A stretch of 47,699 nucleotides of DNA, taken from assembly GCA_013288345.1 (NCBI GenBank), contig JABDCA010000021.1, positions 1 to 47,699 of the forward strand, written 5' to 3'. The DNA comes from Bacteroidota bacterium. Its GTDB lineage: Bacteria; Bacteroidota; Bacteroidia; JABEUT01. Numbering within the stretch: the stretch's first letter is position 1; each line of letters opens with the position of its first letter. The translations under genes were made by a program, and so were the position numbers. This document shows positions 34,812-45,600 of this stretch, piece after piece. The notes beneath the pieces were generated by a model, which did no database searches, was not told where the DNA came from, and saw nothing but the letters and a program-made list of their open reading frames with translations.

Positions 34812-37800
34812 TTACTTGCTAACCACCATTTTAGCAGTATAATGACTTAATGATGTTTCTACCGCAACAATATATACGCCTGCAGTATAACTTGCAACAT
34901 CAAGCATTGGACTATTGATACCTTTTTCGGTATTAACCTCTTTTGTAAATACCAGCCTTCCGGTGCAATCATATACATTAAGTATTGCAGTGCCTATAAC
35001 AGTACTGTTGAAATTTATGGTTGCTCTATTTCTTGCAGGATTGGGCACCACAGTCATTCTTGCCAATTCAGCTTCAATGGTAACCGGCCTTAATTCTGAA
35101 TAAGTATAATTGCCATCATAATCGGTTTGTTTAAGCCTGTAATACGATGTGCCGGAATATGGTTCTTCATCAACTGCCGCATAGTTTAAAACCTTAGTAC
35201 TGTTACCTGCGCCGGGCTGAGAAGTAACAAAATCCCAGGTAAATCCATCTATACTCTTTTCTATTGTAAACTCTTTGTTGTTTACTTCAGTGGCAGTGGT
35301 CCATGTTAAATCAACAACCCCATTTGATTGATTATACTGGGCATTAAAATCAATAAGACTAATTGGCAGCGCTGTAACAAATGGTCCTGAACTTGTTCCT
35401 GCGTATTGAGCTATATTATTCACAGATGTTCCCGCATTGGTAGCAGGAAAATCACCTCCTGCATAAATTATCCCATAACCACCAACATTATTCACAGAAC
35501 TAAGTGATGTAATTGATAAAACATTTGATGAACCACCCTCAAATCCGCCATTAGTAGCAGGCAAATCCATCCACCCATCATATGCAGCTATATTGTAACC
35601 ACTGCCTCCTGATCCATAGCTTTGAAAATCTCCACCCACATAAAGTATGCCATTAGTTACATATAACGCTGTGACTTCCGCCTCCTGGTTAGTTTGGCCA
35701 CATACACCTCCATTTACAAGAGATGACCAGGTTGAAGTTCCTTGGTTCCATAAAGCAATATTTGTATTGGTACCTGTATTTTCAAAATCACCACCTACAT
35801 AAACTAGTGTTCCATTATTTGCAATTGATAAAACTACAGGACATAATGACCAGCCAAATCCATTATCGGTACCGGGATGAGCAAATGTACCGCCACATGC
35901 ACCGTTATAATAAGAACATTGAGGTATTCCAACTGAACCAACTGATGAAGAGCTCCAGTTGCTACCGCTCCACATAGCTATATTATTTGCTGTGGTACCT
36001 CCACCTGCAGTAGTGAACTGGCCACCGGCATAAATATGGGTAGCATCAACAACATCAATAGCGTATACTGTAGGTGATGTTGGGCCTAAATAAGACGGGG
36101 CGTTATAACCACCTCCATTATCCGAGCCATTACCAAAGTCACAAATACCCGGAATATTAAATGAAACATTTTGATTGGCATTAGAACCTGTTACACCTCC
36201 AGACATAGTTGACCAAGACGCACCACTCCACCTGGCAATATTATTATAACCACCTGTACCTGCAACCGTGGTAAAATTACCACCAACATATAAATAACCA
36301 CTCGCATCTACAGCCAACGCTTGCACTGGATAACCACCACCGTATGTATTAGCGGCATAATTATCAGCCTGTCCAATCATTGAACCACCTGTAACGCCAC
36401 CATTATGCGTACCATTATTTGGGCCAACTGCTGTCCATTTACCGGTAGCTATGTTATACTGAGCCAGGTTGTTATAGCTATTACTATTGTCGTCGGTTGA
36501 AAGACCGTTAATAGTAGTAAAGTTACCTCCTGCAAATAATACGCCATTAGAATACACCAATGCATAAATTTCGCTCGTATTATTATTTGTTACAGCAGTG
36601 CCACCGCCAAATGCAGTTGCAGCTCCGCCTATAGTATTATTGTTATTGGGTAAAGCAGCCCATGTACCACCTGTATATGGGTAGGTAGAATTTGGTGTCC
36701 ATGAACCAATGCACGTAGCAGATACTCCTGATGCATTGTGCAGAGTATTAAAAAAACCACCAATGTACAATGTGTTTTTTCCATCAGTACACTCGGCAGC
36801 AACTTCATAATCTCCGTGCGCGGGGTCACCTGCATTTATTCCTCCGGCACCAGACCCAATAGGTAGCCATTGGGTTAAAGTACTGGTTGCACAATTTCCG
36901 GTTAAAGCAGTTATAACGTTAGAATTGGTAGCATTTACGTTTGACCTTATCCTGTAATAATAGGTTGCACCTGTTGCGGAACTTAAACCTGAAACATAAT
37001 AGGAGGTACAGTTACCCACATTCAGCGAATTGTAACCGGTAACAAAAGATGCAAAAGTATTGACAGTAGATACATCAATAGAATAAGATGTTGCACCCGA
37101 AACAGCGCCCCAATTAGCAAAAAACGAGCCGCAATCGGCATTAGTAGATGCGGTAGCTACGGGAGCACAAGTAGCAGAAGTTACTGCAAGTGATGAAGCA
37201 GCGCTTGTGCCACAGCTATTACCAGCAGTTACTGTAATATTTCCGTTTTGGCCGGCAGTACCTGTACTTACAGTTATAGATGTGGTTCCAGATCCGCCGG
37301 TTATTGTCCAACCTGCAGGTACCGCCCATGTATAAGTGGTAGCATATGTTACTGCCGATATACTATAGGTTTGCCCGCTTACAGAAGCACATTGCGCAGT
37401 AGTACCTGTTATTGCACCAGGAGTAGCAGGTGTTGCAACCACTGTTACAGCCAATGTTTGTGCAGCACTTGTACCGCAACTGTTGCCTGCGGTTACAGTA
37501 ATATTTCCATTCTGGCCTGTAGTTCCTGCAGTTACAGTTATTGATGTAGTTCCTGCTCCAGCCGTAATTGTCCAGCCTGCAGGTACTGCCCATGTATATG
37601 TTGTGGCGTATGTTACTGCCGATATGCTATATGTTTGGCTGGTTACCGATGGACATTGTGGTGTTGTTCCGGTAATGGCACCTGGAGTAGCTGGAGTAGC
37701 AACTACAGTTACAGCTAAGGTTTGTGCGGCACTGGTACCGCAACCATTACCTGCTGTTACGGTTATATTTCCATTCTGGCCGGTTGTTCCTGTAGTTACA

Positions 37801-40800
37801 GTTATTGAAGTAGTTCCGGCTCCTGCAGTAATTGTCCAGCCTGCAGGTACTGCCCATGTATATGTTGTGGCATTGGCAACTGCTGTAATACTATAAGTCT
37901 GGCTGGTTACCGAAGGGCATTGGGTTACTGTACCTGTTATAGCGCCAGGCGTAGCGGGTGTACCCGGATTTACAGTTACTGCTTTTGTTTGTGCAGCACT
38001 TGTACCACAACCATTACCAGCAGTTACGGTTATGTTTCCATTCTGGCCTGCAGCACCTGTTGTTACAGTTATTGAATTTGTTCCGGCACCTGCAGTAATT
38101 GACCAACCAACCGGTACTCCCCATGTATAAGTTGTGGCATACAGTACCGCTGTTACACTGTATGTTTGACTTGTTAATGCAGGACATTGTGGTGTTGTTC
38201 CAGTTATAGCTCCCGGTGTGGCCGGAGTATTAACGGTACTTACTGCTAATGTTTGTGCTGCGCTTGTACCGCAACCATTACCTGCCGTTACGGTTATATT
38301 TCCATTCTGGCCAAGAGTACCTGTTGTAACTGTTATTGCTGTTGTTCCTGCACCCGCAGTTATTGTCCAGCCTGCTGGTACTGCCCATGTATAAGTAGTT
38401 GCATTTGCAACTGCTGTTATACTATATGCCTGACCCGCTAAAGATGGGCATTGCGTTGCTAAACCTGTTATGGCACCGGGAGTAGCCGGAGTACCAGGGT
38501 TTACTGTAACAGCTAACGATTGCGCTGCGCTTGTACCACAACTATTACCTGCTGTTACGGTTATATTTCCATTCTGGCCGGTTGTTCCTGTTGTAACAGT
38601 TATGGCTGTTGTTCCTGCACCGGCTGTTATTGTCCAGCCTGCTGGTACACTCCATGTATATGTTGTAGCATAGGTTACTGCTGATATACTATAAGTTTGG
38701 CCCGCTATAGATGGGCACTGGCCCGATGTACCTGTTAAAGCGCCAGGCATTGCAGGCGTAGCAACCACAGTTACAGCCAATGATTGTGCTGCACTTGTAC
38801 CACAACTATTACCTGCTGTTACGGTTATATTTCCATTTTGCCCTGTGGCACCTGTGGTTACTGTTATTGATGTGGTTCCGGCACCTGCTGTTATTGTCCA
38901 GCCTGCAGGTACTGCCCATGTATATGTTGTGGCATATGTAACTGCCGATATACTATATGTTTGGCTTGTTACCGATGGACACTGTGGTGTTGTTCCGGTT
39001 ATTGCTCCCGGAGTAGCCGGTGTTGCAACTACTGTTACAGCTAATGATTGTGCTGCACTTGTTCCGCAACCATTGCCCGCAGTTACAGTAATGTTTCCGT
39101 TCTGCCCCGTTGTACCTGTAGTTACTGTTATTGATGTGGTACCTGCACCGGCAGTTATGGTCCAGCCTGCCGGAACTGCCCATGTATAAGTAGTTGCATT
39201 AGCAACTGCTGTAATACTATAAGTTTGACTTGTTAAACCGGGGCATTGGGTTACAGTGCCCGTTATAGCACCGGGTGTAGCAGGCGTACCTGGATTTACT
39301 GTAACCGCCAATGTTTGTGCTGCACTTGTACCACAACTATTGCCGGCAGTTACTGTAATATTTCCATTGTTACCGGCAGCCCCTGTTGTAACTGTAATTG
39401 AATTCGTTCCCGATCCTCCTGTTATTGTCCATCCACCAGGTACATTCCATGTATATGTAGTGGCATATGTTACAGCTGTTACGCTATAAGTTTGACTTGT
39501 TAAACCAGGACATTGTGAAGCAGTACCCGTTATAGCGCCTGGTGTAGCAGGTGTAGCAACAACGGTTACCGCCTGAGATGATGCAGCACTGGTACCACAA
39601 GCATCAGTTGCCGTAACAGTTATATTTCCATTTTGACCGGTAGCACCTGTAGTAATTGTGGCCGATGTAGTTGCTCCTCCTGCTGTTATTGTCCAGCCAG
39701 CAGGCGCAGACCATGTATAACTTGTAGCATTGGTTACTGCCGATATACTATAGGTCTGCCCAGCTAACGTTGGGCATTGAGTTATCGTACCTGTAATAGC
39801 GCCCGGAGTTGCAGGTGTTGTAATAAGTGTTTGAGTATTACCTGCAGTAGTTGGACCACCAGCTTTTGTACTCGTAGATGTCAGGTTAGCAGTGGATATA
39901 CCATTAACCGCAATAGTGTGGCCACTAGTAGGCGCAGCAGCAATATCAGCAGTTATCCAGTACCAATAACTTTGGCCATTTGTAAGCGTAGGGCTTCCAA
40001 ATACAGGAAATGTTTGTAATCCCGCTACAGCAGGTGCTGCTATTGTAGCAAGCAAATTAGTTGTAGCAAAAGTACTGGTTGTAGTATAGTAAAGCTTAAA
40101 ATCAGTAAGGTCAGCAGCCGCATAACTACCAGTGGTTGTAAAGCTAATATCAGTTAAATTACCGTTACCGCTTGTTACAGCCAAGGTAAACCCTTGTATT
40201 ACAACATTTGATGTTGAAGGACACTGATTAGCAGTAGCAGGAATATTAGATCCCAATGTAAGAGTTGAACAAGACGAAGTTGTAAAACTTGGCAATGCAA
40301 CCCATGCACACACATTACTTGCATTAGCAGAGCGTACCCAAACATAATAAGTAGTACCACAAGTTAAGCCGCTCATGGCATAAGTTGTAACACCTGCACC
40401 TACTGAAGCTGTGGCAGCGGTTGCTAATGTGGGTGCAGTATTTACAGTGCTATAATATATATTGTAGCCCGAGGAAGCTGGCGCAGCTGCAGGAGCTGCA
40501 GTCCAGCTAAGTGTAGCCGAAGTAGCTGTAATAGCAGATACACCCAATGCGCTAGGAAACCCTATATCTGTAATTTGTATTCCATCTGGGCCGGCATCAA
40601 CATTACCTGTTGAAGTTCCAAGAGCACCTAACGAACTAGCACTCCAGTATTGATCATTATTAACAGCCCCGTTAAAATATTCAAACCCTGGCTGATCGGC
40701 ACAACCTGTACCGGTATTGTTTTCACTACATAACACCAAAACTTCAAGGTTATTTGTTGTAAATTGAAATGGTGTTGTTAAAGTAATTGTTTGCCAACCG

Positions 40801-41177
40801 CTTACATTAAACTTTACACTACCTGAGTAAACAAGTGTAGCACCCGAAACTGCAGTACTCCAAGTACTTGCTGAAGCAAAGGTTGTGGAAGCAGTGCTCA
40901 TCATGTAAATTGAAATTGGCTCATTATTAGTACCACCGCCAAAAACATAACTATTAAGCGTAGTTATTGTACCATGGGGAACGGAACCACTTGGACAAAT
41001 ATCAGCACATGAAGTGTAATTATCTGTACATTCATCAGCAGGTGCGTTGGTAATATAGGCATTACCGGAAACATTTATTGCTGTTATTGTTCCTTGTCCA
41101 ACACTTGCTTTACCAAGCAACAAGTAACACACAGCCACCAGTAACCCAAGAATTTTTATTTTGTACTTTTCCCCCAT
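34812..41177 (-). CDS. Giant PKD-like repeat surface protein with T9SS type A sorting domain
   Basis: The protein has 2121 residues from the ATG at 41177 (a TTG at 41189 is a poorer start). Order: signal peptide (about 1-28); a jelly-roll-like head; a fibronectin type III domain (about 215-305); a surface domain; ten PKD-like repeats of 88-89 residues (about 455-1340), each beginning [10 protein letters not shown] and containing a QCPxLxxQTYS motif and TYTWxVPxGW; another Fn3-like domain; a propeller-like part with repeated YVGGNFTT...NIAxWSG motifs; type A sorting domain at the end. It is a likely adhesin or extracellular matrix protein. The enzymatic role, if any, is not visible. Confidence 0.87.
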   Translation of the reverse strand: MGEKYKIKILGLLVAVCYLLLGKASVGQGTITAINVSGNAYITNAPADECTDNYTSCADICPSGSVPHGTITTLNSYVFGGGTNNEPISIYMMSTASTTFASASTWSTAVSGATLVYSGSVKFNVSGWQTITLTTPFQFTTNNLEVLVLCSENNTGTGCADQPGFEYFNGAVNNDQYWSASSLGALGTSTGNVDAGPDGIQITDIGFPSALGVSAITATSATLSWTAAPAAAPASSGYNIYYSTVNTAPTLATAATASVGAGVTTYAMSGLTCGTTYYVWVRSANASNVCAWVALPSFTTSSCSTLTLGSNIPATANQCPSTSNVVIQGFTLAVTSGNGNLTDISFTTTGSYAAADLTDFKLYYTTTSTFATTNLLATIAAPAVAGLQTFPVFGSPTLTNGQSYWYWITADIAAAPTSGHTIAVNGISTANLTSTSTKAGGPTTAGNTQTLITTPATPGAITGTITQCPTLAGQTYSISAVTNATSYTWSAPAGWTITAGGATTSATITTGATGQNGNITVTATDACGTSAASSQAVTVVATPATPGAITGTASQCPGLTSQTYSVTAVTYATTYTWNVPGGWTITGGSGTNSITVTTGAAGNNGNITVTAGNSCGTSAAQTLAVTVNPGTPATPGAITGTVTQCPGLTSQTYSITAVANATTYTWAVPAGWTITAGAGTTSITVTTGTTGQNGNITVTAGNGCGTSAAQSLAVTVVATPATPGAITGTTPQCPSVTSQTYSISAVTYATTYTWAVPAGWTITAGAGTTSITVTTGATGQNGNITVTAGNSCGTSAAQSLAVTVVATPAMPGALTGTSGQCPSIAGQTYSISAVTYATTYTWSVPAGWTITAGAGTTAITVTTGTTGQNGNITVTAGNSCGTSAAQSLAVTVNPGTPATPGAITGLATQCPSLAGQAYSITAVANATTYTWAVPAGWTITAGAGTTAITVTTGTLGQNGNITVTAGNGCGTSAAQTLAVSTVNTPATPGAITGTTPQCPALTSQTYSVTAVLYATTYTWGVPVGWSITAGAGTNSITVTTGAAGQNGNITVTAGNGCGTSAAQTKAVTVNPGTPATPGAITGTVTQCPSVTSQTYSITAVANATTYTWAVPAGWTITAGAGTTSITVTTGTTGQNGNITVTAGNGCGTSAAQTLAVTVVATPATPGAITGTTPQCPSVTSQTYSISAVTYATTYTWAVPAGWTITAGAGTTSITVTAGTTGQNGNITVTAGNSCGTSAAQTLAVTVVATPATPGAITGTTAQCASVSGQTYSISAVTYATTYTWAVPAGWTITGGSGTTSITVSTGTAGQNGNITVTAGNSCGTSAASSLAVTSATCAPVATASTNADCGSFFANWGAVSGATSYSIDVSTVNTFASFVTGYNSLNVGNCTSYYVSGLSSATGATYYYRIRSNVNATNSNVITALTGNCATSTLTQWLPIGSGAGGINAGDPAHGDYEVAAECTDGKNTLYIGGFFNTLHNASGVSATCIGSWTPNSTYPYTGGTWAALPNNNNTIGGAATAFGGGTAVTNNNTSEIYALVYSNGVLFAGGNFTTINGLSTDDNSNSYNNLAQYNIATGKWTAVGPNNGTHNGGVTGGSMIGQADNYAANTYGGGYPVQALAVDASGYLYVGGNFTTVAGTGGYNNIARWSGASWSTMSGGVTGSNANQNVSFNIPGICDFGNGSDNGGGYNAPSYLGPTSPTVYAIDVVDATHIYAGGQFTTAGGGTTANNIAMWSGSNWSSSSVGSVGIPQCSYYNGACGGTFAHPGTDNGFGWSLCPVVLSIANNGTLVYVGGDFENTGTNTNIALWNQGTSTWSSLVNGGVCGQTNQEAEVTALYVTNGILYVGGDFQSYGSGGSGYNIAAYDGWMDLPATNGGFEGGSSNVLSITSLSSVNNVGGYGIIYAGGDFPATNAGTSVNNIAQYAGTSSGPFVTALPISLIDFNAQYNQSNGVVDLTWTTATEVNNKEFTIEKSIDGFTWDFVTSQPGAGNSTKVLNYAAVDEEPYSGTSYYRLKQTDYDGNYTYSELRPVTIEAELARMTVVPNPARNRATINFNSTVIGTAILNVYDCTGRLVFTKEVNTEKGINSPMLDVASYTAGVYIVAVETSLSHYTAKMVVSK
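37165..39820 (-). repeat. Ten tandem 264-267 bp repeats encoding PKD-like domains
   Basis: The [10 protein letters not shown] start recurs ten times at 88 or 89 codon intervals. Neighbouring copies keep long identical stretches at protein level but use varied synonymous codons. The alternating linker (VVA or VNPG) marks a higher-order pattern. On the opposite strand the array leaves open frames that are not genes. Confidence 0.92.
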
Positions 41178-41513
41178 TTGCGATAACAAAAAATATAAGT
41201 CCTGTAACTTAATTTCTTACTTGTCAACACCTAACAACCCGGGGGGATATAGCTAAGCGCTTCTTATTTCCGTTTACCTCTTTATGTCTTTAACTTTAAA
41301 CGTTTCTTACTCTTTTTAATATACTCCTGCAAGTCAAATTTCACTGAATTGCCGATGAACCTTCACTTTTCTACTACTAATATACGTTAATTTATTGTTA
41401 AGGTTACAAATTAATCACCTATTTATCAACATATTAACAACAGTGTTATTCTTTACAATTAATCGGTTTAGATGTCTTTTTCAAATCCATAGTATTAAAC
41501 CCTATTATCATCC
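41178..41513. other. Intergenic spacer between PKD giant and PorP-like gene
   Basis: An AT-rich 336-bp spacer with one short CCCGGGGGG run at 41239-41247. One good forward 9-mer CGATGAACC is at 41353-41361, resembling the phased operators, with a possible -7 TATATTAA (complement of 41323-41316) 29 bp away; in-phase partner boxes are poor. I see no ORF, RNA or strong terminator. Confidence 0.4.
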
Positions 41514-42587
41514 TTAAAACATTGATTTATTACCCTTTGAACCACCACCCTGCAAATAAGGGTTTGGCATAACAAAACGCAACGAAATTTCTACACCTCC
41601 TGCACCACTACTGGCGGGAGTAAGACTTGATGTATTAATGTCGTAACTTACACCTAATGCATAGTTGGCATATTCCAGCAACATGGCTGCTACAATAGCA
41701 TCCTGGTTACGGTAATACATACCTAGTGATAAAGCCGAAGCTTTAAATGCACCTGTATATTTCGAGTTTTGCTTTAACATAAACCTTACCAATGACCCTA
41801 TGTAAAACTCATTTGCCCCACCCTGATCATAATATATTAGGCCGGGCGCCATTGCAATATTCGATGAACCTAAGCTTATAAGACTATTGGCATGGAAAGT
41901 ATAACGCATCATCAATTTCTCACCATCGCTGTAAAAAGAATACTTGGGTTGGTTGATATGGAAAACAGATAAGCCAACATTAAATTTTAATGCATGATTA
42001 TCGGTAACATCAATAGCGCCTGATGAGTTATCGTAAGTATATTCAATACCAGCAGAGCCATCTAAATACGATATAGAATTGGCTGCCCCGGCAGGCTCGC
42101 CTGTTGGCAAAGCAGCATTATACGCTGTTCCGTCGTACTGGTTACCCCATTGCAAAGCAGAATAGTTTACGCTACGTTGTGCATACCCGCCCATTAAACC
42201 AACGCCGAGGTGGCTATACTGGCCCATCATTACATGGTAAGCAGCAGTCAGGTTTACTTGTGTGGTACCCAGGTTAGCATCGCCAGAATTATCACTATAA
42301 AAATTCACAGCGGCTGCCCAGAACCCTCTTCTTTTACTGCTCGGTTTTGTCAATCGCATATCGTACGAAAAGGCCACTGTTTTATAAGGAGATGCTACTG
42401 TTGCCCACTGGTTTTTATAATTAAGTATAGCCTGCAAATCGTGATCGGCACCAGCCATAGCAGGGTTTTGCTGAAGCGGGTCCATGTAAAATTGAGAGAA
42501 GTGTATGTCTTGCGCATTTACATTGCCTGCAATTACAACTGCCACTCCTATTGCTTTAATTAGTTTTCCGTATTTCATCGTATTCAA
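41514..42587 (-). CDS. PorP/SprF family type IX secretion membrane protein
   Basis: The 357-residue protein has a signal peptide (ending NVNA) and then QDIHFSQFYMDPLQQNPAMAGA, the defining N-terminal motif of the PorP/SprF family, followed by a predicted 14-stranded outer-membrane barrel. Such proteins are needed for delivery or surface attachment of a partner carrying a type B T9SS sorting domain. The gene starts 28 bp after the SprB-repeat adhesin gene, whose C-terminus is of that type, so this pair is the likely substrate-specific couple. Confidence 0.94.
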   Translation of the reverse strand: MNTMKYGKLIKAIGVAVVIAGNVNAQDIHFSQFYMDPLQQNPAMAGADHDLQAILNYKNQWATVASPYKTVAFSYDMRLTKPSSKRRGFWAAAVNFYSDNSGDANLGTTQVNLTAAYHVMMGQYSHLGVGLMGGYAQRSVNYSALQWGNQYDGTAYNAALPTGEPAGAANSISYLDGSAGIEYTYDNSSGAIDVTDNHALKFNVGLSVFHINQPKYSFYSDGEKLMMRYTFHANSLISLGSSNIAMAPGLIYYDQGGANEFYIGSLVRFMLKQNSKYTGAFKASALSLGMYYRNQDAIVAAMLLEYANYALGVSYDINTSSLTPASSGAGGVEISLRFVMPNPYLQGGGSKGNKSMF

Positions 42588-42615
42588 TATTCTGTGTTAA
42601 ATAAACTTTATATAG

Positions 42616-45600
42616 TTAGCGTAACAAAGTAATGTTTCCTTTCTTGGTTACTTTATCTCCATTATCAAGTACTGCATTCAGGTAGTAAACAAACACTCCA
42701 GTATTCATCAATTGCCCATTATACTTACCATCCCAGCAATTCTGCAAAGGTTCGGTAGTATGGAACACCCTGTTACCCCAACGATCGTATATATTGAAAT
42801 CTATTGTTGCTATGCAACCGCCATATACACATTCCAGATCGTTCTGGTTATCTCCGTTAGGCGAAAAAGCATTAGGTACAAATATCTCCCCACAAGGTTC
42901 GTCAACAGTAATGGTCATACAAGTACTATCAGCACAACCAGTTTTATCGGTAACCAATACGCAATACGATGTTGTTTTTGTTGGCTTGGCAATAGTCGTA
43001 GCACAAGTATCGCAACTTAATCCTGTTGGTGGTGTCCATTGGTATGTGCCTCCACCGGTAGATACTACAGTTACAGTACTGCCTGCCAGTATAGTGGTAT
43101 CAGAGCTTATTGTAACTACCGGGCCCGAATTACCGGTAACAGTAGTGTTTAAGGTCTGAATACAATTATTAGCATCGGTAACAGTGCAGGTATAGCCACC
43201 TGCAACAAGATTGGTTATAGTAGATGTTGTTTGTGCTGGTGTTGTATTCCACGAATACACATAAGGCCCTGTACCACCTATAGCAGTAACACTGGCACTA
43301 CCCGCTTTTCCGCAAGATGCTGCTACCGGTGTAATGGTAGATGCAAGCGCTGCAGGTTGGGTAATTTTTACTGTATCAATAGATGAACAACCTTTTGAAT
43401 CGGTAACTGTGCAGGTATATGTGCCCGCAGTAAGATTACTTATAGATGAGGTGGTTTGGCCACCATTCCAGCTATAGGTATATCCACCTGCACCGCCACT
43501 TGCATTTACGGTAGCTGTACCTATATTATCGCCAAAACATTTTTCATTAACCTGTCCTGCTGATACTGTTGGTGCGCCATTATTGCTTATTAGTGCAGTA
43601 ATTTTACCTGTACAGTTATTTGCATCGGTAACCGTACAGGTATATGAACCTGCAGGCTGAGTTGTTATTGATGAGGTAGTTTGTCCACCACTCCAACTAT
43701 AGGTATACGCACCTGTTCCACCAGCTGCATTAGCTACAGCAGAGCCATCACTTGCACCGCACGATGCATTGGTAACAAATGCAGTTCCTCCAATAGCCGC
43801 AGGCTGTGTAATTGTTAACGTATCGGTAGCTATGCAACCATTGTTGTCTTTAACGGTACATGTATATGATCCGGCAGCAAGGTTATTAACCGAAGATGTT
43901 GTTTGCCCACTACTCCAGTTATATGTGTATGGCGTTGAACCACCTGTAGCATTAGCAACAGCAGTACCTGTACCTCCATTACATTTAGGATCGGTAGTTG
44001 TTGATGTAACCGTTGCACCACCACTATTAGTAATAGTAGTAGTAACTGTTTTCGAACAACCATTGGCATCGGTAACTGTACATGTATACGAACCTGATGG
44101 CAAGCCTGTTGCTGCTGCCGTAGTTTGAACAGGTGTTGTATTCCAGCTATACTTAAGCGCTCCTGTACCACCACTTGCAGTTGCTGTGGCGCTACCATTC
44201 GAAGCACCGCAATTTGCCTGTGTTGTTCCCGAAATACTTGCAGTAATAGCATTTGGCTGGGTAATAACTACAGTATCACTTGTCTGGCATCCGTTTTTAT
44301 CTTTGACAGTACATGTATAAGTACCTACTGCAAGATTACTAACCGAAGATGTTGTTTGTCCACTACTCCAATTATATGTGTATGGTGTAACACCACCTGT
44401 AGCATTGGCTATAGCAGTGCCGGTATTACCGCCGTTACATAAAACTTCCGTTCGGGTTATAGATGAGACAGAAGGGCCGCCACTATTATTTACCACAGCA
44501 GTGACAGTATCGGAGCATCCGCCACCGACAGAAACTATTACCGTATATGTACCTGAGCCAAGTCCTGTAGCCGTTTGCGTTGTTTGTCCGTTTGACCATT
44601 TATAAGTATATGCGCCTGTTGGTGTGGGGCTGGCTGTAGCCGAACCATTATTTGCGCCACATGATGCATTAACAGGTGTAGTTGTTACCGAGAATGAACC
44701 ATTAGGTGGAACTGATATTATTTGTGTAGTTGGGCATCCGGTAACAAAAGATTTTGCACCAATCGAAATACTATCTACTGCCATTGGTGGATCATTTCCT
44801 TTTCCATTGCCTTTATTTATCCAGCGGAACGCAAAACGGAAATTTGGAATTCCGGCATAGGTAGCAGGAATCGGAACAGATACTTTGGTACATGTTGTAA
44901 CACCACTATATTTTGTTGGCTGGTCATTCCATGTGGTACCGCCATTACTACTAAAACTAACAAGGCTATAATCGGCTGATGAATTTCCATCGCATTCGTA
45001 TGTAAAATTAAGAACCATACCACTTTCACCAACAGTTGAAATAGTTGGCGAAGAAGCATACAGATCGGTTGCAGCATTATCAAAACTTGGAACCCCAGGA
45101 TCATAATGAGCTCCTGTTGTACATGTATAATAGGCATTAGTACTACTGCAGGCCACATGCAAATAATTCCCTGTATTACATAACTGAGTACTATTATCAA
45201 CCACCCATTTATTAGGATGGGTGCCAGGCGTTCCTGTTCCTGCAATATTTAATGTCCATCCTGCTCCGCCTGTGGTAAAATCTTCTTCATAAAATGGTAC
45301 CACAACGGTATCACCCGCTGAACTTACAGAAACTGTATATGTTGAGCCGCACAAATTACTTACATTACTTGTTGTTGCACCATTTGACCAGTTGTAAGTA
45401 TATGGGCCGGTTCCACCTGATGCTGTAACACTGGTAGCTCCATTACAAACAGAGCACGATGCAGGAGTAATTGCGCCTACAGTAACTGTTGGCCCTGTAC
45501 CTGTAGCAGTTGTAATTTTTGCAGTTTGTGTTTGTGAACAACCATTATTATCTTTTACAGTAACCGTATATGTTCCTGCACTTAAGCCACTGGCTGTTGC

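Noticed and set aside
37248-39489. Several + strand open frames (up to 137 residues) rich in Val/Ala/Pro or Cys/Ser/Tyr
   Set aside because: Antisense or out-of-frame reading of the PKD-like repeat array; the low-complexity composition follows the repeat codons.
37165-39820. Regular repeats resembling a CRISPR array at first sight
   Set aside because: The units are about 265 bp, in frame and protein-coding, without unique 30-40 bp spacers or cas genes.
43769-44252. Overlapping ORFs on both strands within the SprB region
   Set aside because: Shadows of the SprB repeats in other frames.
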